Source: Chthoniobacterales bacterium (GTDB lineage: Bacteria > Verrucomicrobiota > Verrucomicrobiia > Chthoniobacterales > UBA10450). Taken from it: a stretch of 20,276 nucleotides of DNA. Both the position numbers and the translations under genes were made by a program. The stretch covers positions 1 to 20,276 of the forward strand of contig JACCTI010000050.1 of assembly GCA_013812515.1 (NCBI GenBank), in the 5' to 3' direction. Positions within the stretch are counted from its first letter, which is position 1. Every line of letters begins with the position of its first letter. The notes under the pieces are model-generated. The model did not search any database and was not told the origin of the DNA. It was given only the letters and a program-made list of their open reading frames with translations. Of this stretch, positions 14,727-20,276 are shown piece after piece.

Positions 14727-15689
14727 TCACGCGTCTCTTCGTTGTTCGAGGTAATCGACCAATCGTTCGTGTGGATCAAATCCGAGGATTCGCGGTGCGC
14801 CGGCAACGAAGTTGGAAAGTGCATTGATGTCGTAAAACAGGAGGCGCCCATCGCGCTCATCGATGATGTACTCGACTCCGCCAACGTCGATCTTCGCGCC
14901 TGCGACGATACGCTCGACGGTATTGATCACGTCCGGCGGCGGATGGTACGGCTCGATTTTCAATCCAGCCTTCGGTCCGTCCACGAGACACATCGCACCT
15001 TCGGTCGCCACGCTTTCGATCTGGCAAATCTCCGCAGGGCAGAGATTGAAGTTCTCGCCCGTGGTAAAAACTCGCATGGCGTAGAGGAACTTCCCGCCGA
15101 GCGTCTCCACGCGATGGATATGTCCCCCGCGCGTCGGAATGAATTCCTGCACCAGCGCGGTGCTGTCGATGCCAAGATCGATTAGCTTGGTCGCGAGCGC
15201 TTGCTCGAGCTCGGCGGCGGAATTGAGCCGGACGATTCCCGCACCGCGTCCGCCGATGTTCGGTTTGATGATCAGCGGAAAGCCAAGCTCCGCTGCGGCT
15301 GAGATCGTTTGTTCCGCTTGATTGATGACGCGCGATCGCGGAAACGGAATGCCTAACGAGTGCAACAAAGAGAGCTGCGCAGCCTTAGAAATCTCGAAGG
15401 AGAATGCTTGATGGCCATTGATGACGCGGGAGCCTGAGCGTTCGAGGTGCGCCAGATAATCGCGCGTGAAGAACATCGCGTTCCCGTGTCCGCGCAGGTA
15501 GGCCGACGCGCTCATGCGGTTGAAGAAGAGTCCGTAGCGATTCTCCTCCTCTGCCGCGACGTCATATGAGTACCGGCTCGCGTCGAGCTTGATGTAATTC
15601 GTGCCGCGCCGATCCAGCTCAGCAAAGAGCAGCCGGAACCAATCCGGGTGCTCGTAATAGATCGCGATCGGCGACTGCGTCTGGCTCAT
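14727..15689 (-). CDS. RimK-like ATP-grasp ligase
   Basis: A 320-residue protein from the ATG at 15687-15689 (MSQTQSPIAIYYEHP). It has the ATP-grasp layout: an N-terminal alpha/beta domain (1-95), then KAAQLSLLHSLGIPFPRSRVI and GFPLIIKPNIGGRGAGIVRL forming the ATP-lid region (GG-R-G-A-G). ALVQEFIP follows as the hinge, and late GGVEYIIDERDGRLLFYDINALSNF holds the Glu and Asn that bind Mg-ATP. The family joins a carboxylate to an amine through an acyl phosphate, as in RimK, glutathione synthetase and LysX. The amine and acid partners here cannot be told. It begins 29 bases after the msrA stop, so co-transcription is likely. No peptide substrate gene is seen nearby. Confidence 0.8.
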   Translation of the reverse strand: MSQTQSPIAIYYEHPDWFRLLFAELDRRGTNYIKLDASRYSYDVAAEEENRYGLFFNRMSASAYLRGHGNAMFFTRDYLAHLERSGSRVINGHQAFSFEISKAAQLSLLHSLGIPFPRSRVINQAEQTISAAAELGFPLIIKPNIGGRGAGIVRLNSAAELEQALATKLIDLGIDSTALVQEFIPTRGGHIHRVETLGGKFLYAMRVFTTGENFNLCPAEICQIESVATEGAMCLVDGPKAGLKIEPYHPPPDVINTVERIVAGAKIDVGGVEYIIDERDGRLLFYDINALSNFVAGAPRILGFDPHERLVDYLEQRRDA

Positions 15690-15718
15690 CCGTCTCGGCA
15701 GGCTGCACGCGCGCGTTC

Positions 15719-16333
15719 TCAATGCGCGGTGCCCCACGTCTTTTGCAGGTAGCCGTTTCGGCCCGAGCCGAAGCGATACATCCCGTAGGCCGTCGGGTTC
15801 TTGATGTAGTACTTCTGGTGATACTCTTCCGCTGGCCAGAATTTACCGGCTGGCAGAATCACCGTCGCGATTGGCTTGTTGAACTTGCCCGATTGCGCGA
15901 GCTGCTCTTTCGACTTCTCGGCGGAGATCCGCTGCGCCTCGGTCGCGTAGAAAATCGCCGTCGTATACTGATCGCCGATGTCGCGAAACTGCCCGTCTTT
16001 TTGAATCGGAGAGATGTTGTGCCAGAAAATTTCGATCAACTTCTCGTAAGGAATTTTTGTCGGATCGAAGGTTACTTCGATCGATTCGCGGTGAGTGGTC
16101 TCGCCGGATGAGACTTGCCGATAGGTCGGGTTCTCTTCTCGTCCTCCCGTATAGCCGACCAGCGTAGAGACGACTCCGGGCGCACGATCAAAGGGCGGTT
16201 GCATACACCAGAAGCAGCCGCCCGCGAAGACAGCTTTCTCCAAAGTGGGCGCCGCTACTTCTTGTCCGCTCGTTCCTTTAGCGGTGAAGGAGAAAGCGAC
16301 GGCCAAACTCGAAAGCAGAAGCAGTCGATTCAT
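15719..16333 (-). CDS. msrA: Peptide methionine-S-sulfoxide reductase, exported
   Basis: MsrA reduces methionine S-sulfoxide in proteins. The start ATG at 16331-16333 gives a 204-residue protein; a TTG two codons upstream is possible. It opens with a signal peptide (MNRLLLLSSLAVAFSFTAKG), so the enzyme probably acts in the periplasm. The catalytic motif GCFWC is at 39-43 (Cys40), followed by GYTGG, a histidine- and glutamate-containing THRESIEV (E-S-I-E-V), FRDIGDQYTTAIFY and EEYHQKYY with the usual aromatic residues. No MsrB domain is fused. The ATP-grasp gene follows 29 bases later and the nitrilase gene ends 56 bases upstream of its start. Confidence 0.92.
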   Translation of the reverse strand: MNRLLLLSSLAVAFSFTAKGTSGQEVAAPTLEKAVFAGGCFWCMQPPFDRAPGVVSTLVGYTGGREENPTYRQVSSGETTHRESIEVTFDPTKIPYEKLIEIFWHNISPIQKDGQFRDIGDQYTTAIFYATEAQRISAEKSKEQLAQSGKFNKPIATVILPAGKFWPAEEYHQKYYIKNPTAYGMYRFGSGRNGYLQKTWGTAH

Positions 16334-16389
16334 CGCCAATTAGAGGGGGGAGCTCTGGCTTTTATTCCATCAGCACTGCGCGGCTGGAG

Positions 16390-17325
16390 CTATCCCCAGC
16401 GCTTCCGAATCTCAAAATCAAAGATGTCGGACCGACTGTAGTGGCCGGAGACATCGAGCGTCATCTTCTCGCGATCGACCGCATCGAGATCGAGCGCGGC
16501 GGTGATAATCCTCTCCTGTTCGTAGACAGGCTCGACCACATACTTGCCGTCAGGTCCGATAATGGCGCTGCCGCCGCGCAGCAGGAAGGCATCGGGATTC
16601 GCCGCCAGCTCTGTGGTCGCTCGCAACTCCGCCGGCAGATCTTTCACCCGCATCACGAGACCTGTCGCGAGCACGAAACATCTCGCTTCGAATGCGTAGT
16701 GCCGGCTCGCGATCTGGTGCATCTCGTGCACGGTCGGCCAAACCGCCACGTGAATGTGCTCGCCGGCATTGTGCAACGCCTGACGTGCGAGCGGCATCCA
16801 ATGTTCCCAGCAGATCAATCCGCCGATGCGACCGGCTGGCGTCGCGACAGATTCCAAGCCGCCGCCATCGCCCTGCCCCCAGACCAGTCGCTCCGTGTAG
16901 GTCGGCACGAGCTTGCGATGATGATTCGCGAGCTGTCCATCGGGAGTGAAAATTAAGAGGCTGTTGTAGAGCGTTCCGTTGCCCGGCCCGGTCTCCACCC
17001 GCTCGTTCACTCCAATGATCAGGGTGATTTCGTGATCCCCCGCGAACTGCGCAAGGAGCTTCGTCTCCTTGCCGGGGACGACGATGCTGTTTTGTCGCAA
17101 TCGCGCGAAGACCGCTTTAGTCGGCGCGTGGTCCCACAGGGCCATGTCGCCACAGTAGTCGAGCCACGCGGGATACCCGGGCAGCCAAGTCTCGCCAAAG
17201 GTAATCAGGCGCGCGCCGTTGCGGGCGGCGCCTTCCGCGAGCGTGACTGCTCTTTCGAGGCTCGCCGGCAGATCCATGAAGACCGGCGGATGCTGGATGA
17301 TTGCAACTGGGATTGGGCTCGACAT
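16390..17325 (-). CDS. Nitrilase (carbon-nitrogen hydrolase family)
   Basis: From the ATG at 17323-17325 the protein has 311 residues (an ATG six codons earlier is also possible). The nitrilase catalytic triad is visible: Glu45 in FGETW, Lys138 in HHRKLVPTYTERL and Cys172 in ICWEHWMPLAR. The Glu neighbour WGQGDG and the ending SGHYSRSDIFDFEI fit branch 1, the true nitrilases that hydrolyse a nitrile to acid and ammonia. Plain amidases usually lack the LVWGQGDG and CWEHWMPLAR forms. The substrate is unknown. It is the first gene of the minus-strand group and is divergent from the sigma-like gene at 17446, so the 120-base gap must hold both promoters; none is clear to me. A decayed relative lies at 19441-19630. 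Confidence 0.9.
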   Translation of the reverse strand: MSSPIPVAIIQHPPVFMDLPASLERAVTLAEGAARNGARLITFGETWLPGYPAWLDYCGDMALWDHAPTKAVFARLRQNSIVVPGKETKLLAQFAGDHEITLIIGVNERVETGPGNGTLYNSLLIFTPDGQLANHHRKLVPTYTERLVWGQGDGGGLESVATPAGRIGGLICWEHWMPLARQALHNAGEHIHVAVWPTVHEMHQIASRHYAFEARCFVLATGLVMRVKDLPAELRATTELAANPDAFLLRGGSAIIGPDGKYVVEPVYEQERIITAALDLDAVDREKMTLDVSGHYSRSDIFDFEIRKRWG

Positions 17326-17445
17326 AGGCGGGTTCAGTTTCATGCGATGTCGAAAATGGTTTCAGCGGCTGATTTTAGAACTGGTGAAAGGACGTGGGAA
17401 TTGATAGGCGTGGGAAAAGTGGTTCGGACGAATAAGAGAATGTGA

Positions 17446-17973
17446 ATGAGCTTTAAATTCGAGGAATTCGTTCAAGAGAACTTCGCGCCAGCATATCGCT
17501 TCGCTTTTTGCCTCAGTCTGGCGCATGACCGTGCCACGCGCCTGGTCGATACGACCTTTCAAGAGGCGGAAGCGCTGCGAAAGCACAATGCGCAGGCGAA
17601 GGTCGATCGGACTTGGGTGCTGGAAACATTGCACCGCAAGTGGCGCGCTTGCCATCCGGTTCTGCCGGAAGCCGATCTCGACGCGGGCACGACAAGTGAG
17701 CCATTAATCAGCCTTGAGAACGCAGGAGAAATGGATTGCGACGCGGTCCTGAAAGTCCTGCACAGCATGAGTCCGGCGCATCGTCTCGTCCTCAGTCTGT
17801 TTTACTTTGAGAAGCTTGGCTTCAACGAGATCGCGCGGATCCTGCAGCTGCCACCGGAGACGGCACTTCCCAGTCTGGCGCGAGCAAAGGTCCTGTTCCG
17901 CCAGCTCCTGGAAGAACGCCGGCGTGCCTCGGACACGCAGCTTGCCAATTTGGTGCTGGACCACAGTGGATAA
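17446..17973 (+). CDS. Divergent ECF-type sigma-like protein
   Basis: The 175-residue protein has the two-domain pattern of ECF sigma factors, but loosely. The N-terminal part (MSFKFEEFVQENFAPAYRFA) has the helix that opens region 2, followed by RLVDTTFQEAEALRKH and WVLETLHRKWRACH in place of the usual D-x-x-Q-x-x-F and W-L-x-x-I motifs. The C-terminal part has the sigma-4 HTH: HRLVLSLFYFEKLGFNEIARILQLPPETALPSLARAKVLFRQLL (separate pieces of one helix-turn-helix). The start ATG at 17446 follows AGAGAA. It overlaps the next small gene by 8 bases. It may be a degenerate sigma factor or an accessory protein to the true sigma factor at 18169. Confidence 0.7.
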   Translation: MSFKFEEFVQENFAPAYRFAFCLSLAHDRATRLVDTTFQEAEALRKHNAQAKVDRTWVLETLHRKWRACHPVLPEADLDAGTTSEPLISLENAGEMDCDAVLKVLHSMSPAHRLVLSLFYFEKLGFNEIARILQLPPETALPSLARAKVLFRQLLEERRRASDTQLANLVLDHSG

Positions 17974-18157
17974 CGCGGAGGCCAAACAATTGCTCCAGGT
18001 GTTTCGCCACGGAACGGAAGACAGTCGCGATCCGATTTTTCGCGAAGCGCTCACGCGCGTGGAACGCGATTCGGCCCTTGAAGCCTGGTTCCGCCAGGAG
18101 CAGGATTTCGACGCATTGATGGTGGCGATGTTCCGTGAGGTCCCGCCAAAGAAATAG
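17966..18157 (+). CDS. Small anti-sigma-like helical protein
   Basis: A 63-residue protein from a GTG at 17966-17968, starting inside the end of the sigma-like gene and reading VDNAEAKQLLQVFRHGTEDS, then DPIFREALTRVERDSALEAWFRQEQDFDAL. The pattern E-A-K-x-L-L-Q-x-x-R, D-P-x-F-x-E-A-L, D-x-x-L-x-x-W-F-x-x-x-x-x-F-D is one I recall from small anti-sigma-like proteins of Verrucomicrobiota that pair with ECF sigma factors. It has no membrane helix. The 8-base overlap indicates coupled translation with its upstream partner. The GTG is inferred from the overlap and the conserved start of the pattern. Confidence 0.65.
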   Translation: MDNAEAKQLLQVFRHGTEDSRDPIFREALTRVERDSALEAWFRQEQDFDALMVAMFREVPPKK

Positions 18158-18168
18158 AGAGAGGCCGT

Positions 18169-18711
18169 GTGACGGAGATCGATTTTCAATTGTTGGTCGA
18201 GCAGTATTACCTGCCACTTTATCGCTTTGGGCTCTCGTTAACCCACCAGCAATCCGAAGCAGCCGATCTGACCCAGCACACCTTCCACACGTGGGCTTTG
18301 AAAGGTCACCAATTGCGCGATCCCACAAAGGCGAAGACGTGGCTCTTCACCACGCTGTATCGCAAATTTCTCGCGGAGAAGCGATACGCCGATCGCTTCG
18401 TCGATTCCGAAACCGAATTGCTCTTCGTGGAGCCGGCGCCTTTTCCGTCCGCGATGGCGGATGTGCTGGATGCTGGGACCGTGCTCCGCGAGTTGCACAC
18501 GCTGGAAGATCGTTACCGCGCGCCGGTCACGCTGTTTTACCTACGACAACATTCGTATCGCGAGATCGCGGAGATTCTCGACATACCGATCGGCACCGTC
18601 ATGTCGCGCATTCACCGGGGGAAAGCGGAGTTGCGCGCACGTCTGGGCGGAACAGATTCTGCCCGGCGGCAAAGGGCGATGGCACCAGGAAAGGAGGCCG
18701 GCTATGGATAA
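18169..18711 (+). CDS. ECF RNA polymerase sigma factor
   Basis: A 180-residue sigma-70-type factor. Region 2 reads FQLLVEQYYLPLYRFGLSLT, then EAADLTQHTFHTWALK and KTWLFTTLYRKFLAEKR, matching the core-binding and -10-recognition pattern. Region 4 reads LEDRYRAPVTLFYLRQHSYREIAEILDIPIGTVMSRIHRGKAELRARL in pieces and is a standard -35-recognition HTH. The GTG at 18169 is preceded by GAGAGAGG, a good ribosome-binding site, 11 bases behind the small gene. The stop overlaps the start of the anti-sigma candidate by 8 bases. ECF factors usually respond to envelope stress through a membrane anti-sigma protein, which is what follows. Confidence 0.92.
   Translation: MTEIDFQLLVEQYYLPLYRFGLSLTHQQSEAADLTQHTFHTWALKGHQLRDPTKAKTWLFTTLYRKFLAEKRYADRFVDSETELLFVEPAPFPSAMADVLDAGTVLRELHTLEDRYRAPVTLFYLRQHSYREIAEILDIPIGTVMSRIHRGKAELRARLGGTDSARRQRAMAPGKEAGYG
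18691..18697 (+). promoter_or_regulatory. Strong ribosome-binding site of the anti-sigma candidate
   Basis: AAGGAGG lies six bases before the ATG at 18704-18706, inside the end of the sigma gene. It fixes this ATG as the start although the frame is open far upstream. Confidence 0.8.
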
Positions 18712-19438
18712 GAGCGAGCCGTCGCCCCCTCTCAAAATCTACCGGGCCGAGCAGAGCAGCGAGGAAGTGGCGCCCGCGGAGACGGACAAGGAAACCGTCC
18801 CGGCGCAGTGGTGGGCGGGCGAACAGGAATTCGATCAACTCATCGGGTTGAAACTCCAGAGCACGCCCGTGCCCGGCGATCTGAAATCGCGGCTGCTCGA
18901 GATACCGAAGGTGACTTCTTTTCCGCGGACGTGGGTGCGCCGGCTCCTGCCGATCGCGGCGCTCCTCATCGCGCTCGCAGTGTTCTTCGGCTCGTGGCGC
19001 GGTCTGTTCCAGCCGTCAGTTTCGCTCGCGGATTATCGGGCCGAGATGGTGAGCTTCATCCGCATCGATCCCGTGCTCGAAATGGAGGCGCCGGACCTCT
19101 CGCGGATCACCGGATTTCTCGAGAGTGCCGGCGCTCCCTCGCGTTTGCGCCTTCCACAGAAACTGCCGCAAGTGCTGCCCCCGCTTGGGTGCCGGATTCT
19201 GCACTTTCGCGGCCAACACGTGACGCTGATTTGTTTCGGCCGCGAAGAAGGCGATCTCGTTCATCTCTTTGTGGTCAACCGGGCAGTTTTGCCCCGATTG
19301 CGCGAGAGCGATAAAGCCATCCAATATCGGGCCGAGGGCGAGTGGATGACAGCTACCTGGGTGGAAGGCGAACAGGCTTATCTGCTCACGGTGGAAGGCG
19401 ACCGCGCGAAGCTGGAAAAGTATCTCACCAGCTCGTGA
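18704..19438 (+). CDS. Membrane-anchored protein, probable anti-sigma factor
   Basis: A 244-residue protein whose start is fixed by a strong Shine-Dalgarno. A cytoplasmic N-terminal part (about 1-85) has QWWAGEQEFDQLIGLKLQSTPVPGDLKSRLLE, like the helical sigma-binding head of anti-sigma factors. One membrane helix follows (about 86-102, LLPIAALLIALAVFFG). The C-terminal part (about 115-244) contains YRAEMVSFIRIDP, APDLSRITGFLESAGAPS, LPPLGCRILHFRGQHVTLICFGREE and ATWVEGEQAYLLTVEGD. I know this kind of outside domain from anti-sigma proteins of related bacteria, but have no named family. It overlaps the sigma gene by 8 bases, which favours co-expression at fixed ratio. The region behind it holds the broken nitrilase. 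Confidence 0.8.
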   Translation: MDKSEPSPPLKIYRAEQSSEEVAPAETDKETVPAQWWAGEQEFDQLIGLKLQSTPVPGDLKSRLLEIPKVTSFPRTWVRRLLPIAALLIALAVFFGSWRGLFQPSVSLADYRAEMVSFIRIDPVLEMEAPDLSRITGFLESAGAPSRLRLPQKLPQVLPPLGCRILHFRGQHVTLICFGREEGDLVHLFVVNRAVLPRLRESDKAIQYRAEGEWMTATWVEGEQAYLLTVEGDRAKLEKYLTSS

Positions 19439-19440
19439 TC

Positions 19441-19630
19441 GCGTGGTAGCCGAGGATGCAACGAGGACGGCGTGGCGCATGCTGTGCCACGTCTCGCCGG
19501 AAGTGATCAGCCTTGCGCCATCGCGTGCCGCCTTTCTCCGAGCGTGACCGCTTCGCACACGCTCACCGCCAGATCGAGGAACACCGGGGCATGTTTGAAT
19601 GATGGCGACAGGAGGAACTGGAGCCGACAT
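19441..19630 (-). pseudogene. 5' fragment of a decayed nitrilase gene
   Basis: An ATG at 19628-19630 opens MSAPVPPVAIIQ, matching MSSPIPVAIIQH of the intact nitrilase at 16390-17325. A one-base shift then gives HAPVFLDLAVSV, EAVTLGE follows, and a further shift gives AARDGARLITSGETW, matching AARNGARLITFGETW (the catalytic Glu region). A weak LGYHA corresponds to LPGYPA. After that the match ends about three bases behind the anti-sigma stop. So about 60 codons remain, with two frameshifts. It is a broken duplicate or a homologue cut off by rearrangement. Confidence 0.75.
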
Positions 19631-19638
19631 GTGTCTTT

Positions 19639-19676
19639 CCGACGTCGGGAGGGCGGTATTATACCGCCCCTCCTTT
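19639..19676. terminator. Two adjacent palindromes, possible bidirectional terminator or REP-like element
   Basis: CCGACGTCGG (19639-19648) is a perfect palindrome, and directly beside it GGGCGGTA and TACCGCCC pair around TTA (19651-19669), with outer GGAGGG/CTCC pairing possible with one bulge. TCCTTT follows on the plus strand. It sits between the convergent anti-sigma and SDR genes, as a terminator would, but the T-run is weak, and it could be a repeated intergenic element instead. Confidence 0.45.
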
Positions 19677-20276
19677 ATTCGAAGAATCTCTCGCGATAAG
19701 GGCGCAAATCTAATTCCAGCGACCAGGCGGAACGGTCCTGCTGCGTCAGTTGGAAGTAAGCGTCGGCCATCCGATCGGGATCCAGCATCGCCTCGGTTGA
19801 CGACTCGTTAGACGCAGAGTCCCGCGGTCCGATCACTCCATCCACGATCACATGTGCGACGTGAATCCCTTGGGGCCAAAGCTCGCGCGCGAGCGATTGC
19901 ACCAGACCGCGCAGCGCGAACTTCGCACTGCTAAAGCCAAGCCACCCGCCGCCGCGGACGCTGGAAGTCGCGCCCGTAAAGAGCATCCCGCCCTCGCCCG
20001 CCTTGAGCATGTCCGGCGCCGTTTCTTGCGCGCAGACGAACGCTCCCAACGTCGCGACTCGCCACGTTTGCTCGAACTCTGCGGGTGTCGTTCCTAGCAA
20101 ACCGTTGCCCGACGCGGCGCTCGCGTTGTGAATCAGAAGGCCAATCGGCCCCAGTTCGGCGCGCACTCGCGCGACCGCAGCTTTGATCTCGTTAGGCTGA
20201 CTGACATCCGCCGCGACTGCGATCGCCGTTCCGCCGGCGCCGACGATTTCGCGAGCGAGTTCATCAATGAAGTTGC
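19675..20276 (-). CDS. Short-chain dehydrogenase/reductase, N-terminus outside window
   Basis: The frame is open from the window edge to the TAA at 19675-19677, giving the last 200 residues of an SDR protein. Visible parts are AVAADVSQPNEI (end of the second Rossmann strand, Asp binding the adenine side), LLIHNASAASGNG (the NNAG-type element), LFTGATSSVRGGGW with the catalytic Ser, and GFSSAKFALRGLVQSLAREL. In the last the catalytic Tyr of Y-x-x-x-K is Phe (FSSAK) while Lys stays. The glycine-rich cofactor loop is off the edge. I recall an SDR branch with this change, whose activity is unclear. The substrate is unknown. Confidence 0.85.
   Translation of the reverse strand, partial: NFIDELAREIVGAGGTAIAVAADVSQPNEIKAAVARVRAELGPIGLLIHNASAASGNGLLGTTPAEFEQTWRVATLGAFVCAQETAPDMLKAGEGGMLFTGATSSVRGGGWLGFSSAKFALRGLVQSLARELWPQGIHVAHVIVDGVIGPRDSASNESSTEAMLDPDRMADAYFQLTQQDRSAWSLELDLRPYRERFFE

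Noticed and set aside
1..20276. CRISPR arrays and DDE-type insertion sequences
   Set aside because: I found no regularly spaced repeats, no transposase motifs and no terminal inverted repeats around any gene.

Overview
The window looks like a chromosomal segment of a GC-rich, free-living bacterium. I infer a soil Verrucomicrobiota, probably of the Chthoniobacter/Udaeobacter type. The inference rests on the style of several families recalled from that group: a tyrosine recombinase without the first catalytic Arg, a small anti-sigma-like protein behind a sigma factor, and small GIY-YIG ORFs glued to tRNA 3' ends. No rRNA or marker gene confirms it.

Layout. 1-312 is the tail of a coiled-coil protein. 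313-1841 is a gene graveyard: a C-terminal scrap of a PpiD-like protein, a broken Crp/Fnr-type regulator and a frameshifted dipeptide epimerase. 1900-3797 (minus) carries a TPR protein behind an intact PpiD/SurA-like periplasmic folding factor. 4125-6172 (minus) holds phosphofructokinase and a D-Ala-D-Ala carboxypeptidase. 6350-7803 (minus) holds a DUF2062 membrane protein and a DUF72 protein joined by a 4-bp ATGA overlap. 7905-8452 is an intact initiator tRNA followed by two decayed GIY-YIG endonuclease genes separated by a second copy of the tRNA 3' end. 8680-10461 is a DASS/SLC13 permease with two RCK_C domains.

10628-13937 looks like an integrated islet: tRNA-Asn, a tyrosine recombinase, a putative excisionase-like protein, a small hydrophobic ORF and about 1.1 kb of apparently decayed DNA. 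A 13-bp direct repeat lies just behind the tRNA and again near the far end. 13938-17325 (minus) is a metabolic and repair group: nitrilase, exported MsrA, a RimK-like ATP-grasp ligase and a nitroreductase with the iodotyrosine-deiodinase active-site triad. 17446-19438 (plus) is a compact four-gene regulatory unit: divergent sigma-like protein, small anti-sigma-like protein, ECF sigma factor and membrane-anchored anti-sigma candidate. Behind it lie a decayed nitrilase fragment, two adjacent palindromes and the 3' part of an SDR gene that runs off the window.

The most distinctive signals are the tRNA-fMet/GIY-YIG tandem, which suggests a tRNA-targeting selfish element that rebuilds the tRNA end, and the doubled sigma/anti-sigma unit. 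Several remnants (PpiD tail, nitrilase head) are broken relatives of intact genes in the same window.
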